This document shows positions 7,913-16,670 of a stretch of 45,276 bases of DNA, piece after piece. Below the pieces are notes generated by a model. That model saw nothing but the letters and a program-made list of their open reading frames with translations. It had not been told where the DNA came from and ran no database searches. The position numbers and the translations under genes were made by a program. This DNA comes from Candidatus Rikenella faecigallinarum (lineage in GTDB: Bacteria > Bacteroidota > Bacteroidia > Bacteroidales > Rikenellaceae). How positions within the stretch are numbered: the first letter of the stretch is position 1; each line of letters begins with the position of its first letter. The stretch spans positions 1 to 45,276 of the forward strand of contig DXHL01000018.1 of the NCBI GenBank assembly GCA_019113395.1, written 5' to 3'.

Positions 7913-10900
7913 TTATCCAACCTGTTCGACCTCACCGAGTTCCACAAACCACAGATAGCCCTCTACTTCAGTATAACCCATCGAACGCAGTAAATTCATA
8001 TACTCTTGTACCTGAGTCTGGTAGCCTGCACGACGGAATGCCCCGAACTTATAATCGACCACCACGGCACGGTGATTCCCGTCGGTCATTACCCGGTCCG
8101 GACGACGCAAATGTCCTCCTTCGGTAATAATGTCGCGTTCGCTGTGGATAACTTTCCATTCGGGAGAGAACCATCTCGCCACCTCAGGATTGGAGAGTGC
8201 CGCAGCAGCCCGTTCGCGGAGCATGGCAGCCTCATCGGCTGAGGTCAGTTCACCGCTGACCTGCATCCGCTCAATGGCCGAATCCAGCGCCTCAGGGGAC
8301 TCCAGAAGCTCGAACAGGCGGTGCATCAGCACCCCGTATCGACGCGGAGAGACAGCCGCACGGTCCTCACCGAAGTATCGGTCTGAGGCCCAATGTACCC
8401 GCAGGCGTTGGGTCGCATTACGGGACGAGAAGTGCGTCATCACCTGTTGGTTCACCTTCGTTTCGGACACGTCAGATTTCGATGCTGCAGTGTGCTTTGT
8501 CCCGTAAACGTAACAGGCGGCTTCGCTCCCGTCGGGCAAGGTGTACGGATGTTCCTGTACCTCCTCCAGGGTGGGCACGACCGCGTCAATCAGCGTAGAG
8601 ACAAGATGTCCGTTCTTCCCGACGGGTTCGTACATCACGTAGAGTTCCTGCTCGGCGCGCGTCAGAGCCACATACAGCAGGTTCAGGTTGTCCACATGGG
8701 CATAGACGCTCTCACGATAGTAGTCGGCGGCAAAATGGGATTGTGCCATCGCTTTCTTGTAGGAGACAGGCACGGTTCCCAACTCCGCAAAACGACCGGC
8801 CGTTTCATCCGCAGCCTCAACCCAGAGGGTTGTCCCTCCTCTGTTCGTTTGGGGGAGCAGGTCCCAACTGCAGTAGGGAATCATCACACACGGAAATTCC
8901 AACCCTTTGGCCTTGTGAATGGTCATGATGGTAATAGCATCCTGTTCCGAGGGAAGGTAGACCGTTTTTTTACGGCCTTTGTCGGCCCACCACTCCAGCA
9001 GCAGCGGGATATCCGATACGGGCTGTTTGCTATAGGAGAGGACGGCCTGATAGAGCGCCTGGAGGTAGGAGACAGCCTCCGAGCGCTCTCCCAACTTGTA
9101 GTGTTCAAGGATGGCCTCAAAGCTCTCCACGAGCGACAGGCAGAGCAGTCCCGCGATAAAGTCGCGTTCATCATCGGCCAGCGGCGTTCCGTAGGGTAGT
9201 CCGCGGAACGTATTGTACTGTGCCCGAGCAATGGTATCCTCGGGCGCATCGGCCAGCGTATAGACCGCCATGACGAACTCCACCACCGGAGAACCGCTCA
9301 GCAGCAGGGCCTCCTGGCTCACAATGGGGTATCCGGCTTCCAGCAGGGTATCTGCGGCCGTGCGGGCTTCGCCGTTCGAACGCACCAGTACGGCGATGTC
9401 ACGCAGGGTGTAACCGCGAGTCAGCATATCCCGCACACGTTCGACCAGAATTGCCGCCGTCTGCTCCCGATACGCAGGAACCACCTCCACATACCCCTTG
9501 GGTTCCTGTTTCATTTTCGCAGGAGCCACCTTCTGTTCGAATCCCCGATAGGACTCCCGCAGAATGTCGGCCCACGACCGCAAGGCCGGAGGAGCCGCCT
9601 CCAAAAAAGCGGTCAGGTCATCGGCATCGCGTTCTACCACCCCGCGCATCAGCCGATTGTTGAAATCGATGATATGGCGTTCGCTGCGCCAGTTGGTATC
9701 CATCGGGGCGGTGTCGGCCAGCGCCTCGGCAAAATGGGCTTCGGCTTCACTCCCCAGAATACGCCAGTTGCCGCCGCGCCAACGATAGATGGACTGCTTC
9801 ACGTCACCAATCAACATCACGGGCTCCCCGTCGTTTTCAGCCAGCGCATTGTCCAGCAGCGGCACAAAATTCTGCCACTGGTTCTCCGAGGTGTCCTGAA
9901 ACTCGTCAATCATATATCGCGCATAGGCATTCCCCACCTTTTCATAAATAAACGGCGCATCGTTACCCGTCACCAAACGGTGAATCAGGGCGGCCGTTTC
10001 GTGAATCATCACCCGGTTCTGTTCGGCAGCCACGGCCCGTACCTCTTCCCCCAGGGCCGACAACAACAAACTCCGCCCCAACTTCTCCCGCACCAGGTCC
10101 CGCGAGGTATAATCCATCCACAACGCATCCACCCCCTCGCGAATCGCCTCCAAACAGGGCATCAATTCCCGCTCCAGACCCTGAATACGCTCCTTCAGCG
10201 GTGATGTCTTGTTGCACCACTCCCCGACACTCTCCGTGCTGCGGGCAAAATAGCTGTTGTAGGGCAACGGTTCGTCGCTCTCCGCCAGACGAGACAGGTA
10301 GACTGCAAAACTGTTTTTCCCCTGCTTGAAATCGGTCGGGTCCAATCCAGCCCTTGTGATGATTTCGAGGGCCTGTTTGGCACGCTCTTTCACCTGTCCA
10401 AATCGGAGATTCAACTCGTGTGCAATTTCGCAATACGTATTCCACACCTGCTCCGCACTCTGTTGGTTCGGTACGTAACTCTCCTTGAACAGCTCCTCGC
10501 CGATGCGAATCATGTCCGGCCGGATATCCCATCCCTTTCCGTCGAGGCTCCGTTCATCGAGGAGTCGGTCCACAGCCCCCCTGAGGGTCGCATCGGAGGC
10601 TGTCCGCTCCAACAGGCGGTCCACGGCAGCCGTCAGCACCCAATCCCGGTCAATCTCCACCGTATAGTCCAACTCCAATCCCAGTTCCCGGAAAAAAGCG
10701 CGTGCCACCCGCTGAAAAAACTTGTCGATGGTCGAAACAGCGAAACGGGAGTAATCGTGCAGAATCAGCGTTCGCGCCTCTGCCGCATTCCGTACAATAC
10801 GGCTTCTGGACAATCCCGTTTCACGCATCAGGTCATTGAGATAGGTGATGTTATCCCCTTCGGGCGGAGCCGTTTCAGGAGCTTCGGCAAGCGCGTGGAG

Positions 10901-11071
10901 GCTGTCCACGATACGCCGTTTCATCTGTTCGGTAGCCTTGTTGGTAAAGGTCACGGCGAGTGTTGCCCGATACAGCAGCGGATTTTGGACAACGCCTTTG
11001 ATATATTCGTAGGCGAGTCTGTATGTTTTTCCGGAGCCGGCGGATGCTTTCAGGATTTTGACGTGTCCCAT
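7913..11071 (-). CDS. RecB/AddA-like UvrD-type helicase-nuclease
   Basis: This protein of 1052 residues is predicted to unwind and degrade double-stranded DNA ends to prepare them for recombination. The superfamily 1 helicase motifs appear in order: Walker A ASAGSGKT at residues 9-16, VTFTNKATEQM (Ia), MIDEFQDTSENQW near residue 390 (II), GDVKQSIYRWRGG (III), TIMTIHKAKGLEFPCVMIPY (V) and LYVALTRAEQELYVMY (VI). The C-terminus carries RPDRVMT followed by VVVDYKFG at about residues 985-1006, the RecB-family nuclease motif. A partner subunit of AddB type is not adjacent, as would be expected for a complex. The ATG at 11071 was chosen; the alternative TTG at 11095 lies inside the -7 promoter element. 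Such an enzyme could supply ends for gene conversion with the cassettes, but this is only a possibility. Confidence 0.9.
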   Translation of the reverse strand: MGHVKILKASAGSGKTYRLAYEYIKGVVQNPLLYRATLAVTFTNKATEQMKRRIVDSLHALAEAPETAPPEGDNITYLNDLMRETGLSRSRIVRNAAEARTLILHDYSRFAVSTIDKFFQRVARAFFRELGLELDYTVEIDRDWVLTAAVDRLLERTASDATLRGAVDRLLDERSLDGKGWDIRPDMIRIGEELFKESYVPNQQSAEQVWNTYCEIAHELNLRFGQVKERAKQALEIITRAGLDPTDFKQGKNSFAVYLSRLAESDEPLPYNSYFARSTESVGEWCNKTSPLKERIQGLERELMPCLEAIREGVDALWMDYTSRDLVREKLGRSLLLSALGEEVRAVAAEQNRVMIHETAALIHRLVTGNDAPFIYEKVGNAYARYMIDEFQDTSENQWQNFVPLLDNALAENDGEPVMLIGDVKQSIYRWRGGNWRILGSEAEAHFAEALADTAPMDTNWRSERHIIDFNNRLMRGVVERDADDLTAFLEAAPPALRSWADILRESYRGFEQKVAPAKMKQEPKGYVEVVPAYREQTAAILVERVRDMLTRGYTLRDIAVLVRSNGEARTAADTLLEAGYPIVSQEALLLSGSPVVEFVMAVYTLADAPEDTIARAQYNTFRGLPYGTPLADDERDFIAGLLCLSLVESFEAILEHYKLGERSEAVSYLQALYQAVLSYSKQPVSDIPLLLEWWADKGRKKTVYLPSEQDAITIMTIHKAKGLEFPCVMIPYCSWDLLPQTNRGGTTLWVEAADETAGRFAELGTVPVSYKKAMAQSHFAADYYRESVYAHVDNLNLLYVALTRAEQELYVMYEPVGKNGHLVSTLIDAVVPTLEEVQEHPYTLPDGSEAACYVYGTKHTAASKSDVSETKVNQQVMTHFSSRNATQRLRVHWASDRYFGEDRAAVSPRRYGVLMHRLFELLESPEALDSAIERMQVSGELTSADEAAMLRERAAAALSNPEVARWFSPEWKVIHSERDIITEGGHLRRPDRVMTDGNHRAVVVDYKFGAFRRAGYQTQVQEYMNLLRSMGYTEVEGYLWFVELGEVEQVG

Positions 11072-11092
11072 AAGGGTAGGATTGATTGAGTT

Positions 11093-11100
11093 CAAAGATA
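11093..11100 (-). promoter_or_regulatory. -7 element for the helicase-nuclease gene
   Basis: The minus strand reads TATCTTTG, 21 bases before the ATG at 11071. It shows that the upstream TTG cannot be the start. Confidence 0.6.
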
Positions 11101-11147
11101 GCGAAAAGGCATCTTTTTCGGATTACGGTGGGGACAGGGCTTGATTT

Positions 11148-11762
11148 AGGGGCCGCAAGGACGGTTTCCCGGGCGCCGACGGCAGCACGATAGGCGGGAC
11201 ATTAGAGACTATTCCGATATATGAGGCGAACGGGAATACCTTGACCGAGGGGAATACAGGAGTAAGATTAGTACCGATTACAACGGGCGGGGTACTGAGT
11301 GAGAATACCTCGCAGGTCTATGCCATAAAGAACCCGCTGGCATTTATTTATAACATAGTAAGTCCTTGGGATTGGTATACCAATACAGGTACCCACAATG
11401 ATGTGTTGTGGGGAGATGGTAATGTAAAAAGCGAGTATGACCCATGTCCGCATGGATGGAGAGTGCCAACAAATTCGGAACTCACTTATGGAGACTTTTC
11501 TACCTTTACCATGACGGCATCGGGTTCCGGTACGAATGTAGCGAACGGGAGAACATACAACAATATAGCATGGTTTCCTGCGGCTGGGTATCGCTACGGC
11601 GTTAGTGGAGTTTTGAACGTCGTTGGCAACAGCGGCTACTATTGGTCTGCGTCAGTGAGTGACACGTATGCCAAGTACTTGCGCATCTTTATGAGCAATG
11701 TCTACCCCAACTACACCAGCAACCGGGCTTACAGCTTTTCGGTTCGATGTGTGCAGGAGTAG
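11148..11762 (+). pseudogene. Silent FISUMP cassette C
   Basis: The arm at 11149-11192 reads GRKDGFPGADGSTI and is followed by the body with ETIPIYEANGN, GVRLVPITTGGVL, IYNIVSPWDWYTN, SEYDPCPHGWRVP, NVANGRTYNN and the end FSVRCVQE-stop. An in-frame TGA lies two codons before the arm, and no start codon or promoter serves the frame. The first in-frame ATG comes after nearly 30 codons and would remove the shared front. It sits between the divergent helicase gene and the gtrA-like gene. Like the others it is only the C-terminal section of a FISUMP domain. The Cys of DPCP and the Cys of RCxQE are kept in all complete cassettes and may form a disulfide (inference). Confidence 0.85.
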
Positions 11763-11989
11763 CGAGAGGGGGAATCGAAGGAGCGGAATAAGGGGGGAGT
11801 AATCCGCAGAGGGTATCCGTGTAGGGGAAGAGGGGGAAGGCGCAGGGAGCTGCTCAGCCTCTCCCGGAGGGAAGAGAGCGCAAAGAGCAGATAAACCCCA
11901 AGCAAGGAAGACCTAACCCGAGCAGTACCGGACCGGAGCCAGTGGAGTTTAGGGTAGAGGCTGCTCGGCTCGAGTGCCGAGCGGCACCA
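11763..11989 (+). repeat. Conserved non-coding 3' arm of cassette C
   Basis: The arm carries the same series as in B, D and E, from GGAATCGAAGGAGCGG to GATAAACCCCAAGCAAGG. It continues through GGAGCCAGTGGAGTTTAGGG and GGCTGCTCGGCTCGAGTGCC to GAGCGGCACC, which B lacks. After 11989 the sequence is unique and leads into the promoter of the gtrA-like gene. Confidence 0.85.
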
Positions 11990-12020
11990 TTCCATACATA
12001 CCGCACAAACAAAAAAGGTG

Positions 12021-12028
12021 TAATTTTG
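12021..12028 (+). promoter_or_regulatory. -7 element for the GtrA-like gene, possibly leaderless
   Basis: TAATTTTG matches TAnnTTTG and ends only 4 bases before the ATG at 12033. If transcription starts at the usual distance, the mRNA would have almost no leader. Confidence 0.6.
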
Positions 12029-12032
12029 TACC

Positions 12033-12518
12033 ATGCGAAAAGCGATTACCCGACTGGCCGACTTTTTCTATGTCAAGCCCCTGAGACACTGGATTCCGCA
12101 GGAGACCTTTCGATACGCCTTTGTCGGAGGGCTGAACATGGGGTTGAACGTGGTGTTCTATTGGTTCTGCTACAACTTTATCCTCCGACAACAGGATACC
12201 GATTTCGGAATTGTAGTGATTTCGGCTCCGATTTTGGCCTTTCTGATGACCTTTGTAGTGACCTTTTTCACGGGGTTTTACCTGGCACGAAATGTCGCTT
12301 TCGGGCACTCGCAGGTTCATGGCGGCAAACAGCTCTTTCGGTATGCCCAGGTAGTGGCCGTGAATATCGCCATTAACTATTTCGGGCTGAAACTCCTAAT
12401 CGAAGTATTGCATATTTATCCGTCGATTGCCAATGTGCTGATTCAGATTGTGACCGTGACGTTCAGCTACGTGGCTCAACGGTTCTACACGTTTCGCACC
12501 CACCGCACAACCCGTTAG
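12033..12518 (+). CDS. GtrA-family small membrane protein
   Basis: This 161-residue protein has four predicted membrane segments (about residues 26-46, 66-90, 100-122 and 128-150). It has the GtrA-family pattern FRYAFVGGLNMGLNVVFYWF near the N-terminus and a C-terminal FSYVAQRFYTFR. Relatives are thought to help move lipid-linked sugars across the inner membrane or to anchor glycosyltransferases; the substrate here is unknown. No glycosyltransferase gene lies next to it. Its TAG stop overlaps the TAA stop of queG on the other strand in the four bases TTAG (12515-12518). Confidence 0.85.
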   Translation: MRKAITRLADFFYVKPLRHWIPQETFRYAFVGGLNMGLNVVFYWFCYNFILRQQDTDFGIVVISAPILAFLMTFVVTFFTGFYLARNVAFGHSQVHGGKQLFRYAQVVAVNIAINYFGLKLLIEVLHIYPSIANVLIQIVTVTFSYVAQRFYTFRTHRTTR

Positions 12519-13447
12519 AGCGAACTCTTGAGTTTGTCGAGACCGGCCCGCTGGAGCGGGCTGGCGGCAAAGAGGGCGTCGAATACTTCGGGTGTCAGGG
12601 TACGCCAATCTTCCACGGTAAGATTCATCCGTTCGGGCTTGGCGTCAAGGCCGGCTTCAGGCGGTAATAACGGGCTTTGGGAGAGGCGGTTGTAGGGACA
12701 GACCTCCATGCAGCGGTCACAACCAAAGATACGTCCCTGCAACGACGGACGAAAGCACGCCTCGACCGCTTCCCGGCGTTCGATAGTTTGATAGGAGAGG
12801 CAGCGGCGGGCATCGACCATGCGAGGTGCTGCAATAGCTTGTGTGGGACATGCCTCCATACACCGTTGGCACCCTCCGCAACGCTCCTCAACGCGCGCAG
12901 GCAGCGGCCATCCCTTCCCAAACGGAATATCCAGCAACAACAGCCCAATCAGCGTAAAGCTCCCCAATCGGGGATGAATCAGCATGGCGCTTCGGCCAAT
13001 CCACCCGAGCCCGGCGCGGACAGCCCAGGCACGTTCGAAGGCGGGTGCGCTGTCCACGACAGCTCGCCCGCCGCTCCCCGCATAACCGTCATATTGACGG
13101 ATAGCCTCCAAAAGACGATGCAGGTTTCGTTTGAGAATCGGGTGGTAGTCGTCGCTCCAGGCAAAACGGGCGATACGGGGGACACCGTCGGGTTGGCAGA
13201 CGTCGGGCGGCCGACGGTAGGTGGTAAGGGTAACCACCACGCTTTGGACCGCGGGGAAGAGCCGTCGCAGGTCGTGGCGGTAGTCGGCCGACCGTTCGAG
13301 ATAGGCCATGTCAGCCCCGTAGCCTTGGGCGAGCCATTGGGCAAAGCGTTCCCGTTCCTCGTCGAGCAGGGCAAAAGGGACGGTGCCTGCGGCTGAGAAG
13401 CCGCAGGCACCATAGGCTTGTTCGACGATGTCAGGGAGGGTAAGCAT
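12515..13447 (-). CDS. queG: Epoxyqueuosine reductase
   Basis: QueG reduces epoxyqueuosine to queuosine in tRNA, the last step of queuosine synthesis, using a cobalamin cofactor and two [4Fe-4S] clusters. The 310-residue product shows the conserved block DSAPAFERAWAVRAGLGWIG with the catalytic Asp and the cluster motifs CGGCQRCMEACPTQAI and CDRCMEVCPYN. The cobalamin-binding N-terminal region includes MAYLERSADYRHDLRRLFP. The length is slightly short for the family because the C-terminal HEAT-like repeats of some members are missing, which is common. It converges on the GtrA-like gene with a 4-bp stop overlap. Confidence 0.93.
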   Translation of the reverse strand: MLTLPDIVEQAYGACGFSAAGTVPFALLDEERERFAQWLAQGYGADMAYLERSADYRHDLRRLFPAVQSVVVTLTTYRRPPDVCQPDGVPRIARFAWSDDYHPILKRNLHRLLEAIRQYDGYAGSGGRAVVDSAPAFERAWAVRAGLGWIGRSAMLIHPRLGSFTLIGLLLLDIPFGKGWPLPARVEERCGGCQRCMEACPTQAIAAPRMVDARRCLSYQTIERREAVEACFRPSLQGRIFGCDRCMEVCPYNRLSQSPLLPPEAGLDAKPERMNLTVEDWRTLTPEVFDALFAASPLQRAGLDKLKSSL

Positions 13448-13523
13448 CCATCAGGAAATAGGGAGCAATTCGAACCGAGAGAGGCAATCACACGGGGCTG
13501 TCCATACCAAAGAGCGCCACAGG

Positions 13524-14051
13524 CTACTGCACCGGTTCAAAATAGGGTTTCATTTCGCTCTGGAAACGGTCGAGTTTGAAGCCGCTCCACTTCCGCACAA
13601 TTTTTTTCTCGGTCGGTTCGACCAGTACGAACGTGGGATAGAGCCCGATGCCGTAGGGTACGGCTGCTCCTTCGGAGAGCAGTTTGCCATCCGAGAGGTT
13701 GGGCCATGCGAAAGGTTTTCGGTAGCGGTACATCTCCATCCAGCCGTCGTGGTTGTCGCTGAGCATGACGCCGACAACAGAGAGGCTGTCGGCATAGGTT
13801 TCGGCGTATTTGGCCACTTCGGGGAACGAGGCGTGGCAGCGCGGGCAGTTCGAGGTCCAGAAAAGCACCAGCAGATACTTTCCGTCAACGCCGGCATAGT
13901 CCGCGAGGTAGGAGTAGTTGCCATCGGTGTCGTGGAGTTCGACGTCGTAGAGCGGGTCGCCCACTTGCACCGGGGTATCCTGTGCGGCCGCAGGGCGGGG
14001 CATCAGCAGATACAAGGCCCCGATAAGCGGCAGAAGAATGCGTTTCACCAT
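13524..14051 (-). CDS. TlpA-like periplasmic thioredoxin
   Basis: The 175-residue protein has a signal peptide (MVKRILLPLIGALYLLMPRPAAAQ) and a thioredoxin fold with the redox motif CPRC at residues 69-72 (LFWTSNCPRCH). YPTFVLVEP carries the cis-proline. It should act in the periplasm as a thiol-disulfide reductase or sensor. It begins 3 bases after the stop of the upstream DUF4369/TlpA gene on the same strand, so the two probably form an operon. The partner protein is not known. Confidence 0.85.
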   Translation of the reverse strand: MVKRILLPLIGALYLLMPRPAAAQDTPVQVGDPLYDVELHDTDGNYSYLADYAGVDGKYLLVLFWTSNCPRCHASFPEVAKYAETYADSLSVVGVMLSDNHDGWMEMYRYRKPFAWPNLSDGKLLSEGAAVPYGIGLYPTFVLVEPTEKKIVRKWSGFKLDRFQSEMKPYFEPVQ

Positions 14052-14054
14052 TTT

Positions 14055-15155
14055 TTATCGATTTAGAGGTTCTTCGGATGATTGTTTTTCAAGATACGGA
14101 GCGACAAGTCGGCTTTGGAAATCACCCTCGCCGGGATACCAGCGTTCGACAATCGTACCCTGCGGGTCTATCAGGATGTAGGTGGGCATCACATCCGTGC
14201 GGTACAGCACCCCGGCTCCGGCATAGGTTCCCATTCCGTCCGACATATGTACCCACGGCAGGTTCCGCTGTGCCACGACGTTTTTCCACAATGCGGGATT
14301 GACATCGAGGTTGATACCGATAATTTCCAGACGATTCCGATAGCGGTCGTACAGCTCTTTCATCTTCGGGAAAGCGACATAACAGCCTCCGCATCCTACG
14401 CCCCAAAAATCCAGCAACACATATTTGCCTTTACCGACCCAGTCCGACAGCCGGCAGGCCGCACCGGTCGTATCCGTTCCGGCAAAATCGGCATACGGTT
14501 CTCCGACCTGCGGTACATGGGGCGGGTTGAGAGCCACGGCGATGGCGCGTCCCTCCAACCGATTCCGGTTTTCAGGCGTGAGACGGTCGTAAATCCACTG
14601 CAAACGTTCATGCGGCACAGCTCCCACACGGACATAAAAGGTCAAGTCGTCCAACATGGCGCGGGAGTTCGGATATTTCGCATAGAGCGGCCACAGCCGT
14701 TCGACCTGAACACGCCACACCGAATCGCGATATTTCCAATACCCCTCCTTCGTGCTGGTCAGGGCATCTAGGTCGGACATGTCCACGGTCTGGAGTTCCG
14801 CTTCCAAAGCCTGTTCGGGTTCATTGCTGACCACAGTCCATTCGCCGTCGGCTTCGCCCGTGATACGCAGGCGGGTCGTGTCCGAAACCCAAAGTGTATT
14901 GCAACCTCGTCCGTTTGAGGCCCGTACCGACATCATCACCATTTCGCCGGCAGGCAGCGTTCCTGCAAACGAAAAACGACCGTTCCGAATCGTATCCGTA
15001 TGAAACCTGCGGCCGGTATTCCCCCAGTATCGCGCCATATACACAGTCACTGTATCTTTTTCGGCAACCCCCTGAATCGTTCCTTCGACCTTCCAGGCCG
15101 ATGCCGAACCGGCAGCCAACAGCCCCGAGATAATCAGCAACAAACGTCTTGTCAT
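14055..15155 (-). CDS. DUF4369-TlpA-type thioredoxin-like protein
   Basis: The 366-residue protein begins with a signal peptide (MTRRLLLIISGLLAAGSASA). The N-terminal part (residues 21-105, WKVEGTIQGV... TIRNGRFSFAGTLPAGEM) matches the DUF4369 type found in front of Bacteroidetes thioredoxins. The C-terminal third is a TlpA/AhpC-like domain with CGGC at residues 255-258 (LLDFWGVGCGGCYVAF) and cis-Pro in MPTYILIDP. The start is the ATG at 15153-15155; an in-frame extension to 15809 runs antisense-like through tyrS and is not coding. It is the first gene of a two-gene thioredoxin operon. Confidence 0.88.
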   Translation of the reverse strand: MTRRLLLIISGLLAAGSASAWKVEGTIQGVAEKDTVTVYMARYWGNTGRRFHTDTIRNGRFSFAGTLPAGEMVMMSVRASNGRGCNTLWVSDTTRLRITGEADGEWTVVSNEPEQALEAELQTVDMSDLDALTSTKEGYWKYRDSVWRVQVERLWPLYAKYPNSRAMLDDLTFYVRVGAVPHERLQWIYDRLTPENRNRLEGRAIAVALNPPHVPQVGEPYADFAGTDTTGAACRLSDWVGKGKYVLLDFWGVGCGGCYVAFPKMKELYDRYRNRLEIIGINLDVNPALWKNVVAQRNLPWVHMSDGMGTYAGAGVLYRTDVMPTYILIDPQGTIVERWYPGEGDFQSRLVAPYLEKQSSEEPLNR

Positions 15156-15179
15156 GGCAATCGAGAGTGAATAGGGACG

Positions 15180-15216
15180 AAAAAAGAGACTCCCCGCACC
15201 CATGGTGGCGGGAGTC
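15180..15216 (-). terminator. Rho-independent terminator of tyrS
   Basis: On the minus strand a GC-rich hairpin (15188-15216, GACTCCC paired with GGGAGTC and further G-C pairs) is followed by six T residues. It stands between the tyrS stop and the start of the thioredoxin operon. Confidence 0.85.
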
Positions 15217-15241
15217 CCTTCAAAGTTACGCATTTGGAGCG

Positions 15242-16528
15242 CTATTTCGCAACAATCAGGAAGTAATTCTTCTTGCCTTTCTGCACGAGCAGGAATTTGT
15301 CGGAAATCAGGTCGGCGGTTGTGACACCGAGGTCGGCATCGGCCACCTTCACCCCGTTGAGCGAGATACCGCCCCCCTGAATCAGCCGCCGCAACTCCCC
15401 TTTGGAGGGGAACAGTGCCGCTTTCTCGGTGCAGAGTGCCGCGAAGGTTACGCCCGTCGCCAAATCCGCCTTGGCAATTTCGAACTGCGGCACCCCTTCG
15501 AAGACTTCGAGAATGGTCTGTTCGTCGGCAGCCTTCAGCGCCTCGGCACCACCGCCGAAGAGAATCGAGCTGGCTGCCACGGCTCGTTCGTAATCCTCGC
15601 GTGAGTGAATCATCACGGTCACCTCCTCGGCCAGTTTCTTCTGCAACTGGCGCAGGTGGGGCGCTTCGCGATGCGCCGCAATCAGCGCGTCGATGGTCTC
15701 GCGGTCGAGCAGCGTGAAGATTTTGATATACCGTTCGGCATCCTCGTCGCTCACGTTCACCCAGAACTGATAGAACTTGTAGGGCGAGGTGTAGCGCGGG
15801 TCGAGCCATACGTTGCCGCTCTCGGTCTTCCCGAACTTGGTGCCGTCGGCCTTCTTAATCAGCGGACAGGTCAGGGCAAAGGCTTCACCCCCCACCTTGC
15901 GGCGAATCAGCTCCGTCCCCGTGGTAATATTACCCCACTGGTCCGAGCCCCCGAGTTGCAGTTTGCAGTTTTTGGTCTCGTAGAGGGTCAGGAAGTCGAA
16001 ACCCTGAACCAACTGGTAGGTAAACTCCGTGAAGGACATCCCTTCGCCCTCGCCGTTGAACCGTTTTTTCACCGAGTCCTTGGCCATCATGTAATTGACC
16101 GTGATGAGTTTCCCAATGTCGCGGATAAACCCGAGGAAGGTCTGCTCCTTCATCCAGTCGTAATTGTTCACCATCTCGGCCGCGTTGGGTGCCGTGCTGT
16201 CGAAGTCAATCAGTTTGGAGAGCTGAGCCTTGATGGCGGCCTGGTTGTGGCGCAGGGTGGGTTCGTCGAGCAGGTTGCGTTCGAGCGACTTGCCGCTGGG
16301 GTCGCCAATCATCCCCGTAGCCCCGCCCACCAACGCTATCGGCTTGTGGCCGCAACGCTGAAAGTGCTTGAGCATCATCACCCCGACCAGGTGGCCGATA
16401 TGCAGCGAATCGGCCGTCGGGTCAATCCCCAGGTAGGCCGTGGTCATCTCTTTTTTCAGTTGTTCGGCGGTTCCGGGCATCATGTCATGAATCATGCCCC
16501 GCCAGGTCAGTTCCTCGATAAAGTCCAT
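15242..16528 (-). CDS. tyrS: Tyrosyl-tRNA synthetase
   Basis: This class I synthetase charges tRNA-Tyr in the cytoplasm. The 428-residue product shows the HIGH signature as HIGHLVG in [18 protein letters not shown] and the tyrosine/tRNA pocket [14 protein letters not shown]. The KMSKS equivalent is KFGKT ([18 protein letters not shown]). A C-terminal S4-like RNA-binding domain follows ([19 protein letters not shown]). The start at 16528 lies about 30 bases after a good -7 element, and a strong terminator follows the stop. Confidence 0.96.
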   Translation of the reverse strand: MDFIEELTWRGMIHDMMPGTAEQLKKEMTTAYLGIDPTADSLHIGHLVGVMMLKHFQRCGHKPIALVGGATGMIGDPSGKSLERNLLDEPTLRHNQAAIKAQLSKLIDFDSTAPNAAEMVNNYDWMKEQTFLGFIRDIGKLITVNYMMAKDSVKKRFNGEGEGMSFTEFTYQLVQGFDFLTLYETKNCKLQLGGSDQWGNITTGTELIRRKVGGEAFALTCPLIKKADGTKFGKTESGNVWLDPRYTSPYKFYQFWVNVSDEDAERYIKIFTLLDRETIDALIAAHREAPHLRQLQKKLAEEVTVMIHSREDYERAVAASSILFGGGAEALKAADEQTILEVFEGVPQFEIAKADLATGVTFAALCTEKAALFPSKGELRRLIQGGGISLNGVKVADADLGVTTADLISDKFLLVQKGKKNYFLIVAK

Positions 16529-16558
16529 CGGTGGTTGTTCAAATGATTATACTGTCTG

Positions 16559-16566
16559 CAAAGATA
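16559..16566 (-). promoter_or_regulatory. -7 element for tyrS
   Basis: The minus strand reads TATCTTTG, about 30 bases before the tyrS ATG. Confidence 0.65.
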
Positions 16567-16654
16567 GGTTTTATTTCGTTCCGACGGACATCGCCCGCCG
16601 GACACCCTCCCGCAAATCGCTCCGCCCCGGAAAACCGATTGCCGAAAAATATGG

Positions 16655-16662
16655 TACCTTTG
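16655..16662 (+). promoter_or_regulatory. -7 element for dnaG
   Basis: TACCTTTG matches TAnnTTTG and ends 8 bases before the dnaG ATG at 16671, so the leader would be very short. Confidence 0.6.
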
Positions 16663-16670
16663 TCTTCGTT

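Noticed and set aside
14055..15809. Minus-strand reading frame extended to 15809 (584 residues)
   Set aside because: The part before 15155 overlaps tyrS on the same strand in another frame and has no protein character. The signal peptide at 15155 marks the real start.
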